Source: Pseudoselenomonas ruminantium | GTDB taxonomy: Bacteria > Bacillota > Negativicutes > Selenomonadales > Selenomonadaceae | DNA: 64,000 nt | NCBI GenBank assembly: GCA_015058655.1 | Contig: SVBX01000014.1 | Coordinates: forward strand, 1 to 64,000 | Direction of reading: 5' to 3' | In this document: positions 56,405 to 64,000 of the stretch, piece by piece | Numbering within the stretch: position 1 is the stretch's first letter | Layout: each line of letters starts with the position of its first letter | Program-made: the position numbers and the translations under genes | Notes under the pieces: model-generated | Databases searched by the model: none | What the model saw: only the letters and a program-made list of their open reading frames with translations | What the model was told of the DNA's origin: nothing

Positions 56405-56471
56405 GCGTGTTTCTGTCTCAGCCGCTATAATGACCTCATGAAGAATGAATTGTGCAAGGAGAGAATCGCCC

Positions 56472-58103
56472 ATGGAAAATAAGATGTTTTGCTTTCAGTG
56501 TCAGGAAACGGCAGGCTGCAAGGGCTGCACTGTGATGGGGGTCTGCGGCAAGACTCCCGAGGTGGCGGGACTGCAGGATTTGCTCATCTATGTGACCAAG
56601 GGGCTGTCTGCCGTGACTTCCCGCTTGCGGGCTGAGGGGCAGGAGGTGGCAAGGGAGGTCAATCATCTGGTGACAGGGAATCTCTTTGTCACCATCACCA
56701 ATGCCAATTTTGACGGCGAGGCCATAAAGGGCAGGCTGGAAGAAACCCTGCAGGTGAAGGCAGGGCTCCTGGAGAAGCTGGCAGATAGGGACAAGCTGCC
56801 GGAGGCGGCTCTTTGGACTGCCGGGACAACGGACTTGGCAGTCAAGGCCAAAACCGTGGGCATCCTTGCCGAAAGCAATGAGGATATCCGCAGTTTGAAG
56901 GAACTGATCACCTACGGCTTGAAGGGGCTGGCGGCTTATCTTCACCATGCCAATGTGCTGGGACAGGAGGACGAGAGCCTTGATGCCTTCCAGCAGGAAA
57001 CGCTGGCGGCTCTTTTGGATAAGGAGCTTGACGGTGAAGCCCTGACGGCGCTGGCGCTGAAAACCGGAGAGTGGGGCGTGAAGGGCATGGCTTTGCTGGA
57101 CAAGGCCAACACCTCTGCCTATGGCAACCCGGAAATCACCAAGGTGGAGCTGGGAGTCAGGAATAAGCCCGGTATCTTGATTTCGGGCCATGACCTGCGT
57201 GATCTGGAAATGCTGCTGGAGCAGACGGAGGGCACCGGGGTGGAGGTCTACACCCACGGGGAAATGCTGCCTGCCCATTACTATCCCAAGTTCAAGAGGT
57301 ACCGGCATTTTGCAGGCAACTATGGCAATGCCTGGTGGAAGCAGAAGGAAGAATTTGAAGCCTTCAATGGCCCCATCCTCATGACTACCAACTGTATTGT
57401 GCCGCCTAAGGACAGCTACAAGGCACGCCTTTTCACCACGGGGGCCGTGGGCTTCCCCGGCTGCGTCCACATCGAAGAAAAGCAGGGCAGGAAGGATTTC
57501 GCTCCCCTCATCGAGCTGGCCAGGCAGTGCCGGCCGCCCCAGGAACTGGAGCAGGGGCAGATTGTAGGCGGCTTTGCCCATGAGCAGGTCTTTGCCCTGG
57601 CTGACAAGGTGGTAGAGGCAGTGAAAAGCGGGGCCGTGAAGAAGTTCGTGGTGATGGCAGGCTGCGATGGCCGCATGAAGTCACGCAGCTACTATGAGGA
57701 CTTTGCCAAGGCCCTGCCTCAGGATACCATCATCCTCACTGCAGGCTGCGCCAAGTACAAGTATATCAAGCTGAACCTGGGGGAGATCGGCGGCATCCCC
57801 AGAGTGCTGGATGCAGGCCAGTGCAATGATTCCTATTCCCTGGCTCTCATTGCCCTGAAGCTGAAGGAAGCTTTTGGCCTGGCGGACATCAACGAGCTGC
57901 CCATAGCCTACAATATTTCCTGGTATGAGCAGAAAGCCGTCATCGTCCTGCTGGCCCTGCTGCATCTGGGGGTGAAGAACATCCATCTGGGGCCCACCCT
58001 GCCGGCCTTCCTGTCTCCCAATGTCGCCAAGGTACTGGTGGAAAACTTCGGTATCGGTGGCATTGGCAAAGTAGAGGATGACATCAAGGCCCTGATTGGG
58101 TAA
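56472..58103 (+). CDS. hcp: Hydroxylamine reductase (hybrid cluster protein)
   Basis: [115 protein letters not shown]. Confidence 0.97.
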   Translation: MENKMFCFQCQETAGCKGCTVMGVCGKTPEVAGLQDLLIYVTKGLSAVTSRLRAEGQEVAREVNHLVTGNLFVTITNANFDGEAIKGRLEETLQVKAGLLEKLADRDKLPEAALWTAGTTDLAVKAKTVGILAESNEDIRSLKELITYGLKGLAAYLHHANVLGQEDESLDAFQQETLAALLDKELDGEALTALALKTGEWGVKGMALLDKANTSAYGNPEITKVELGVRNKPGILISGHDLRDLEMLLEQTEGTGVEVYTHGEMLPAHYYPKFKRYRHFAGNYGNAWWKQKEEFEAFNGPILMTTNCIVPPKDSYKARLFTTGAVGFPGCVHIEEKQGRKDFAPLIELARQCRPPQELEQGQIVGGFAHEQVFALADKVVEAVKSGAVKKFVVMAGCDGRMKSRSYYEDFAKALPQDTIILTAGCAKYKYIKLNLGEIGGIPRVLDAGQCNDSYSLALIALKLKEAFGLADINELPIAYNISWYEQKAVIVLLALLHLGVKNIHLGPTLPAFLSPNVAKVLVENFGIGGIGKVEDDIKALIG

Positions 58104-58117
58104 AATAGAAGCAAGCG

Positions 58118-58160
58118 GAAAAAGACACAGCGAAGCAGCGGCACTTCGCTGTGTCTTTGC
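58118..58160 (+). terminator. Hairpin between hcp and the Crp/Fnr regulator
   Basis: agacacagcgaagcagcggcacttcgctgtgtctttg. Confidence 0.6.
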
Positions 58161-58188
58161 GTATATGAAGGCAGGGGAGGGGCTATCA

Positions 58189-58878
58189 GTGGACAAGCAG
58201 GAAGAGACAGCGGCAATCTTTCGGAAATGCCTGTTGGGGAAAAATATGGAGGAAAGGGCGGTGAAGGAGTTTTTGTCCTCCAGTCAGGTGAAGATAGCTG
58301 ACTACCCCAAGGGGGCGGCTGTGTTCCATGATGGAGACAGCCCCAGATACCTCTATGTGCTGCTGGAGGGAAAAGTGCATATCCAAAAGGAAAGCTTCAC
58401 AGGCCGCCATATCTTCCTGTCGGAAATAGACGAGCCGGGGGATGTGTTCGGAGAGGTCTACCTTCTCATGGGGCGTCCCTATGATATGTATGTGGAGGCT
58501 GTCCGGGACACCCGCCTGCTGCTGGTGGGCAGCCAGGCCTTTTCCCTGCAGCCGGGAAATATCTCTGCCCCGGCCCTGCAGGTGCAGAGAAACCTCCTGC
58601 AAGTGCTGGCCAGAAAGGCTTACTTCATGCACAACAAGCTGAAGGTGCTTTCCAGCGGCACCCTGAGGGAGAAGATCATCCGCTTTCTCTTCTGGAGCAT
58701 GGATGAACAGGGGCGTGTCCGTCTGGATTACACCAGGGAAACCTGGGCTGATTACTTCTCCGTGGCCCGTCCCTCCCTGTCAAGAGAGCTGGGCGCCTTG
58801 CAGGCAGAGGGAATCTTGCAGGTGAAAGGCCGGGATATCAGGGTGGTGGACAAGGGGGCCTTTGAAGCATACTTGTGA
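58189..58878 (+). CDS. Crp/Fnr-family regulator, probably HcpR-like
   Basis: cNMP-binding-like domain (FHDGDSPRYLYVLLEGKVHIQKES) and C-terminal HTH (TRETWADYFSVARPSLSRELGALQAEGIL); adjacent to hcp. Start GTG 58189 or ATG 58165. Confidence 0.87.
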   Translation: MDKQEETAAIFRKCLLGKNMEERAVKEFLSSSQVKIADYPKGAAVFHDGDSPRYLYVLLEGKVHIQKESFTGRHIFLSEIDEPGDVFGEVYLLMGRPYDMYVEAVRDTRLLLVGSQAFSLQPGNISAPALQVQRNLLQVLARKAYFMHNKLKVLSSGTLREKIIRFLFWSMDEQGRVRLDYTRETWADYFSVARPSLSRELGALQAEGILQVKGRDIRVVDKGAFEAYL

Positions 58879-58930
58879 AAGCTGGCCGAAGTTTTTATGC
58901 TTGCCGGGTTGAAAAAAAGACGATCCCGCC

Positions 58931-58959
58931 TTGACATTGAGGCGGGATTGCTTTATACT
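58931..58959 (+). promoter_or_regulatory. SigmaA-type promoter of marR (TTGACA-17-TATACT)
   Basis: TTGACA at 58931, TATACT at 58954, spacing 17. Confidence 0.8.
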
Positions 58960-58970
58960 CATCAACAGGA

Positions 58971-58988
58971 TAGTTAGCAAACTAACTA
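58971..58988. promoter_or_regulatory. MarR operator candidate 1
   Basis: TAGTTAGCAAACTAACTA, inverted repeat just downstream of the predicted TSS. Confidence 0.75.
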
Positions 58989-59004
58989 AATTGGAGACGA
59001 GGAA

Positions 59005-59499
59005 GTGAAAGGCTTGAAGCGGGAAATGATACCCTCCTGGGAAGACCTGCAGAAGCATAAGGAAATCATCCCGGAGATAAACCCCGCCGCTGTCATTGCC
59101 ATGCTGCGCATCAAGCAGGCGGCAGAGGAAATACAGCAGGGAGTGCTTGATGTGCTGCAGAGCGAGTACCATCTGTCCGAAGGCAAGTTCTGCGTGCTGG
59201 TGGTGCTCCATCAGCATCAGACCGGCATTGCCCCTTCGGTGCTGGCTGAAAAGGTGGGGGTCACCAGAGCAACCATCAGCTCCATGCTCCAGCGGCTGGA
59301 GCGGGACGGACTGGTGGCGGTGAAAGCGGACAAGGAGGATGCCCGCGGCAAGAAGGTAAGGCTTACCAAAAAGGGCAATGCCTTTATGCAGGAGGTGCTG
59401 CCGCCCCATTACCTGAGGGTCACCAAGCTGATGGAAAAACTCAGCGAGGAGGAGCAGCGGGAAGTCACCGCTCTCCTGCATAAACTGACAGAGGATTGA
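59005..59499 (+). CDS. MarR-family transcriptional regulator
   Basis: SVLAEKVGVTRATISSMLQRLERDGLVAVKADKEDARGKKVRLTKKG winged HTH. Confidence 0.93.
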   Translation: MKGLKREMIPSWEDLQKHKEIIPEINPAAVIAMLRIKQAAEEIQQGVLDVLQSEYHLSEGKFCVLVVLHQHQTGIAPSVLAEKVGVTRATISSMLQRLERDGLVAVKADKEDARGKKVRLTKKGNAFMQEVLPPHYLRVTKLMEKLSEEEQREVTALLHKLTED

Positions 59500-59535
59500 T
59501 AGTCAAGCCCCCTATAGGGGCTTTTCATAGAGAAA

Positions 59536-59554
59536 TAGTTAGTTTACATACTAA
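59536..59554. promoter_or_regulatory. MarR operator candidate 2, upstream of the HlyD gene
   Basis: TAGTTAGTTTACATACTAA, shares TAGTTAG with operator 1. Confidence 0.65.
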
Positions 59555-59571
59555 TTTTGGAGGAAAAATGC

Positions 59572-60684
59572 ATGAACAGCAATGAAAAAGCCAAGCGGGT
59601 GGGGATAGTCTTCATCGCCCTGCTGATTATCGGGGGCCTTGCCCTCATGTATACGGGCAATGATGCCATTGTCCAGGGTGCCAGCAAGAAGGAAGGCATC
59701 CTCACCGCCGAGCAGGTGAAGATGTCCTTTGATTCCGTCAGCGGCCGCCTGATCAAAGAGGCCGTGAAGGAAGGGGATGTGGTGAAGCAGGGGGATGTCA
59801 TCATGGAGCTTGACTCCACCGATACGGATCTGGCCATCGAGAAGGTGAAGGCCCAGATTGCCCAGATGGAGGCACAGATCAATTCCACCTCTGGCACCAT
59901 GGGCATCAATTTCAACAAGGCATCTACCAATGAGAACCAGAGTTTCCGCCAGATCGATCAGCAGCAGGCTGCCATTTCCTCTGCCAAAGCCACGCTGAAA
60001 AATGCGGAAATCAATTACAATCGCACTGCTGCCTTGGTGGAGGCTGGCGCCGTGGCCAGATCCCAGCTGGATGATGCGGAGATGAACCTGCAGGTATCAA
60101 GAGAAGCTGTGCACCAGCAGGAAGAAGCCCTGCAGCGCCTTTTGGGCGGTGCCACCTACAGCGGCAGCACTGACAGCCTGAACCTGCCCACCATTGCCAA
60201 CGAGCGCGATGCTGCTTCCAACATGGCCAATGATGTGGAGGCCCTGCGCCAGCAGAAGGCCCAGCTGGAGGTGCAGCTGAAGGAGCTGATGGTGAAAAAG
60301 GAGCGACTGACTCTCAGGGCACCTGAGGATGGCAAGATACTCAAGGTACTGGCCAAGGAAGGGGAGATGATTTCTCCCTCCACTCCGGTGGTCCTCTTGG
60401 AGAGCAACCGCAGCTACTATGATATCTATGTCAGCGAGGAACAGGCTGTGCACATTGCTGAAGGAGATGCGCTGACGGGCCAGACCGTGGCCGGGGACAA
60501 GAAGGTGACCGGCACTGTGCGCCTGCTGACCAAGGCACCGGGCTTTGCTGACCTCAAGCAGTCCCGTGAAAAGGGCCAAGCCGACCTCACCGCTTTCCAG
60601 GTGCGCATTTACATCGACCCGCAGGATGGCATCATCCCGGGCATGACCATTGGGGTGAAAGACAGTGAATTCACTAAGAGATGA
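59572..60684 (+). CDS. HlyD-family membrane-fusion protein
   Basis: N-terminal TM, VKMSFDSVSGRLIKEAVKEGDVVKQGDVIMELDSTD biotinyl-lipoyl-like hairpin, coiled coil, LRAPEDGKILKVLAKEGEMISPSTPVVLLE. Confidence 0.92.
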   Translation: MNSNEKAKRVGIVFIALLIIGGLALMYTGNDAIVQGASKKEGILTAEQVKMSFDSVSGRLIKEAVKEGDVVKQGDVIMELDSTDTDLAIEKVKAQIAQMEAQINSTSGTMGINFNKASTNENQSFRQIDQQQAAISSAKATLKNAEINYNRTAALVEAGAVARSQLDDAEMNLQVSREAVHQQEEALQRLLGGATYSGSTDSLNLPTIANERDAASNMANDVEALRQQKAQLEVQLKELMVKKERLTLRAPEDGKILKVLAKEGEMISPSTPVVLLESNRSYYDIYVSEEQAVHIAEGDALTGQTVAGDKKVTGTVRLLTKAPGFADLKQSREKGQADLTAFQVRIYIDPQDGIIPGMTIGVKDSEFTKR

Positions 60685-61852
60685 GATAAAGTTCCTGTTC
60701 TCCGGGCAGGGCATGCCCTATGAAAAGGTGTGCATCATGGTGGCCATGGTCATTTCCGTGGTGCTCTCCGTGCTGCTGTCCGGCAACTTCGGCAAAGATG
60801 TGGAAGTGGTGGTCATTGACCTGGATAATTCTGCCTATAGCCGGGATTTGACCAACAGGATTGATGCATCAGAGTACATGCAGGTCACGGCAGTGCTGAA
60901 TACTCCCGTGGACCCCAAGGAACTCATGTACCGGGACCAGGCCTATGCGGTGGTGTATTTCCCCCAGGGGTTGGAAAAGGACCGCTACACGGGGGTGGAG
61001 ACTAATATCGGCGTGTTCTACGATACCACCAATCCGGCCACTACTTCCAATATCAAGGTGGCTCTGAATGAGATTGTCGGCATGGATAATGCCGTGGCCA
61101 TGGGAGATACAGGCAGCACCAATGACACGCTGATGGGGAGTCTGAGCCTGGCAGACAGGATACTGTTCAACCCCCAGGAATCCACCAGCAATGCCACCAC
61201 CATGAACTTCTTGTTCTTCTTTGGCGCCATGTTCTTCACCTTTGCCACCATCGGCATGATACCGCGCCTGCGCCTGACAGGGCAGCTGGATAAAACCCTC
61301 ATGGAGGGCACGCCCTGGGATATCATCCAGCGCTTGCTGCCCTATGCAGGCTGCCTGATTGTTTCCTGGGTAGTGGGACTGGCGGTGCTGCGCCTTTGGG
61401 GAGATTTGAATTTCTCCGGCCATCTGGTGACTTTCCTCTTCTTGGAAATCTTCGTAGTCATGGTGGTGGGCATGCTGAGCCTCCTGTTCGGCTGGACGGC
61501 GGCCAATCCGGGCATTGCCTCCTCCCGCATGATCCTCTTCATCCCCGGCGGCTTCATCCTGGGCGGCCCCACAGGGCCGGTGACTTCCTTCCAGGATTGG
61601 GTGGTGACTCTCAGCCATGTCTTCCCCCTGACTTGGGAGTTCCACTTCACCCGGGACATCATTTCCCGGGGGGCGGGGCTTTTGGATATCACTCAGGAGA
61701 TAGGTGCCTTCATGCTTTACATGGGCTGCGTGCTCCTGCTGTTTTGCTGGCGCTTCTACAGTGCCAAGAAGGCAGCTCAGAAGCGGCTGGAGAATGCGGA
61801 CGAGCATCAGCATAAACTGGACAAGTTGGCGGCAGAGATTGTAAGCAAGTAA
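60665..61852 (+). CDS. ABC-2-type transporter permease
   Basis: N-terminal TM, large extracytoplasmic domain, C-terminal 5 TM cluster; overlaps the HlyD gene. No ATPase gene is seen downstream. Confidence 0.88.
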   Translation: MNSLRDEIKFLFSGQGMPYEKVCIMVAMVISVVLSVLLSGNFGKDVEVVVIDLDNSAYSRDLTNRIDASEYMQVTAVLNTPVDPKELMYRDQAYAVVYFPQGLEKDRYTGVETNIGVFYDTTNPATTSNIKVALNEIVGMDNAVAMGDTGSTNDTLMGSLSLADRILFNPQESTSNATTMNFLFFFGAMFFTFATIGMIPRLRLTGQLDKTLMEGTPWDIIQRLLPYAGCLIVSWVVGLAVLRLWGDLNFSGHLVTFLFLEIFVVMVVGMLSLLFGWTAANPGIASSRMILFIPGGFILGGPTGPVTSFQDWVVTLSHVFPLTWEFHFTRDIISRGAGLLDITQEIGAFMLYMGCVLLLFCWRFYSAKKAAQKRLENADEHQHKLDKLAAEIVSK

Positions 61853-61861
61853 ATAGCAAAA

Positions 61862-61998
61862 GCCTTCCCCTTGAGGGGAAGGTGCCCCGACAGGGGCGGA
61901 TGAGGTGGGACGCCATGAGTTATGCTGACTGAACTGGTCAGCTGGATTGCTCCTCATCTGTCAGCTTTTGGCTGTCACCTTCCAGAAAAGGGGAAGGT
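61862..61998. repeat. Modular palindromic intergenic repeat, family R, copy 5
   Basis: gccttccccttgaggggaaggtgccccgacaggggcggatgaggtgg...cctcatctgtcagcttttggctgtcacctt...ggggaagg. Confidence 0.83.
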
Positions 61999-62012
61999 TT
62001 TTGTGTTTCTTG

Positions 62013-62174
62013 CTAAGGAACTGGCAAGAAATAAATTGAGCATAATGCGAAGGATTAGTTTGGCTAGACAAGGCGGAGGAAGGAGGCATAGCGGTGCTAT
62101 GTCGACTGACGACAACGCAGTATAGACGAACTAAGACAAGCAGAATGCTTAATTTATTTCTGAACAGTTCCTAA
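62013..62174. repeat. MITE-like palindromic element, subfamily A, copy 3
   Basis: Sequence appears identical to copy 1 (31911-32072); flanked by TAA. Confidence 0.87.
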
Positions 62175-62262
62175 GTCAATGGCTTTTTCAGAAGCAGGAT
62201 TTTTTTCTTTTTGTGGATAATTATTACATAGACGATTGAATTGACAGAAAGGACGGGTCTAC

Positions 62263-62826
62263 ATGGCAGAGAACACAACAGAAAAGAACGCAGAGGAACT
62301 GATTGAGGAAATACAGAACCGTCCCAAGCAGGAGCGGAAGATGGAGTGCAAGCGCATCCTGGTGCCCACAGACGGCTCCGGTCAGGCCTTCAAGGCAGTG
62401 AACCAGGCCATCCATCTGGCAGCGGTGACAGGGGCGGAAATGACAGTGATGATGGCAGTGGATCTCAACCGCAATATCTCCGCCTTCGAGCAGGTGAGCA
62501 TGTCAGGCTATATCCCCGCCGAGCTGAAGGTAGCCGCCTTCCAGTTCCTGGCAGACCTCATGCATGTCATCCCCCCGGAGGTAAAGGCCCATACCAGAGT
62601 AGAAATAGGCGACCCCGGCGAGTGCATAGCAGATGTAGCCGAAGAGGAGGAAAGCGACCTCATCGTCATGGGCTGCCGCGGCTTCGGCACCATCAGGAGC
62701 CTCTTGGTAGGCAGCGTGTCAAACTATGTCATGAAGCATGTGAACTGCCCGGTGCTGCTGGTAAAGGGCATGCCGGACGATTGGGATGAGGAAGATAATT
62801 TCATTGTGAATAAGGGGAAGGAGTAG
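62263..62826 (+). CDS. Universal stress protein (UspA family)
   Basis: CKRILVPTDGSGQAFKAVNQAIHLAAVTGAEMTVMMAVD...ESDLIVMGCRGFGTIRSLLVGSVSNYVMKHVNCPVLLVK. Confidence 0.93.
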   Translation: MAENTTEKNAEELIEEIQNRPKQERKMECKRILVPTDGSGQAFKAVNQAIHLAAVTGAEMTVMMAVDLNRNISAFEQVSMSGYIPAELKVAAFQFLADLMHVIPPEVKAHTRVEIGDPGECIADVAEEEESDLIVMGCRGFGTIRSLLVGSVSNYVMKHVNCPVLLVKGMPDDWDEEDNFIVNKGKE

Positions 62827-62934
62827 GAATGAAAATATTTGAGAAAAATTTTCAATAGCTTATTGACAATGATTATTAATTGCTGTATATTTAATACAGG
62901 CTTTCGTTAAGCTCTCCTAAATACAATACACAGC

Positions 62935-62974
62935 CAAAAAGCGGCCGTACTGCTCATGCGGCCGCTTTTTGGTG
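62935..62974 (+). terminator. Rho-independent terminator
   Basis: caaaaagcggccgtactgctcatgcggccgctttttgg. Confidence 0.85.
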
Positions 62975-63084
62975 TGTTTGACGGGAACCTCTTTTCCTTG
63001 TTTTTAGGGCAGAAAAGTCATACAATAAAAGTAAGATCACACGAGGAACGGCAATGTCATTAAGTTAAGCATCATTGTCTCAAC

Positions 63085-63289
63085 TGCCTTCCCCTTGAGG
63101 GGGCGGCGAAGCCGCGAGTGTCCGGTGGACACCCTGGACAGGTGGCAGCCGAAGGCTGACGGATGAGGTGCAAATGAACAAGATAAGGCAGATAAACGAG
63201 AGAACGCTCCACCTCATCCGCCCCTAACGGGGCACCTGCCAGGGAGCCCACTGGGCTCCCGCGCTTCCGCGCCCCCTCAAGGGGAAGGC
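63085..63289. repeat. Modular palindromic intergenic repeat, family R, copy 6 (inverted, longest, 205 bp)
   Basis: gccttccccttgagggggcggcgaagccgcgagtgtccggtggacaccctggacaggtggcagccgaaggctgacggatgaggtg...gcccactgggctcccgcgcttccgcgccccctcaaggggaaggc. Confidence 0.88.
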
Positions 63290-63327
63290 TTAACTAAATG
63301 ACATTGCGAGGAACGGGGGGCTATGAT

Positions 63328-64000
63328 TTGAGCGATAAAGATACTATCACCAAAGATTATATGAGCCAGCCGGAGCAGTTCGCTGACCTTTTCAATGGCT
63401 ATTGTTTCAAGGGAAAGGAAGTCATTCGTCCGGAGGATTTGCGGGAAATGGACACCGCAGGCATTGTCCTGCCTTATGGGGCCGACGGGGCTGTCAGTCC
63501 TCAGCAGAAGGACAGGGATTTGCTGAAGATGCTGATGAAGACTGATGGCAAGGTGGCATATTGCATTTTGGGTGTGGAGAACCAGAGCGAGATTCATACG
63601 GCTATGCCTGTCCGCAACTTATTGTACGATGCTATAACTTTGTCAAAGCAGGTGGAAAAGGCGGCAAAGTCTTACAGGAAGACTCACGAAAACGGGCAGG
63701 ACACGGCAGAGTTCCTTAGTGGGTTCCATCGCGGAGATAAGGTGTTGCCAGTAGTCACCATCGTGGTGCATTGGGGGACTGGTGATTGGGATGTCCCCTT
63801 GACACTGAGGGAAATGTATCCTGAGGGAATCAGCCAGGAGATTATGGATTATGTGGCAGATTACAAGGTGAACCTTGTCTCGCCGTCATTGATGAGTGAC
63901 GAGGAACTGGACATTTTCAAGTCGGACATTAAAGAGGTACTGAAATTCATCAAGCACTCCATCGACAAAGACGAGCTGAAGAAGTTGCTTGATGGCAACG
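63328..64000 (+). CDS. Second Rpn-family (PD-(D/E)XK) putative transposase/nuclease, truncated by the window end
   Basis: Continuous frame from TTG 63328 (MSDKDTITKDYMSQPEQFADLFNGYCFKGKEVIRPEDLREMDTAG...VVTIVVHWGTGDWDVPLTLREMYP). Absent from the ORF track because it runs off the end. Confidence 0.8.
   Translation, partial: MSDKDTITKDYMSQPEQFADLFNGYCFKGKEVIRPEDLREMDTAGIVLPYGADGAVSPQQKDRDLLKMLMKTDGKVAYCILGVENQSEIHTAMPVRNLLYDAITLSKQVEKAAKSYRKTHENGQDTAEFLSGFHRGDKVLPVVTIVVHWGTGDWDVPLTLREMYPEGISQEIMDYVADYKVNLVSPSLMSDEELDIFKSDIKEVLKFIKHSIDKDELKKLLDGN

Overview
A 64-kb chromosomal window, moderately GC-rich, from a diderm Firmicute. Gene content and style (SHMT-like, Rnf, HtrA-RlmH, FBPase class 3, XpaC/TelA, Rpn family, many short palindromic intergenic repeats) suggest Selenomonadaceae/Negativicutes; this is an inference, since there is no rRNA in the window. 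Most of it is ordinary housekeeping and transport: 5'-nucleotidase, TolC-MacA-MacB efflux, rfbD, sstT, MATE, phosphoglucomutase, DASS transporter, rpsF-ssb-rpsR, flgE, NCS2 permease, RR-GGDEF-EAL, walJ-htrA-rlmH, XpaC/TelA, PBP, rnfCDGEAB, EIIA-Glc, fbp, hcp plus a Crp/Fnr regulator, and a MarR-HlyD-ABC2 efflux operon. The most interesting signals are: (1) a full-length SHMT-like protein that has lost the PLP lysine and other catalytic motifs, bracketed by inverted copies of a multi-hairpin repeat; (2) a translationally coupled operon of two membrane-anchored BMP-family binding proteins and a hybrid histidine kinase with REC and HPt, with no ABC transporter nearby; (3) three apparently identical ~160-bp palindromic MITE-like elements, each flanked by TAA, and a fourth element with different termini but the same core; (4) a modular family of 130-205 bp palindromic repeats, two of which bracket the tripartite efflux operon; (5) a 3' flgE remnant in inverted orientation behind an orphan HicB-like gene, facing the intact mosaic flgE; (6) a ~190-bp palindrome between rnfA and rnfB; (7) a perfect palindromic operator at -41.5 of the predicted hcp promoter, with a Crp/Fnr gene downstream; (8) paired MarR operators. 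No CRISPR, rRNA or tRNA was recognised.
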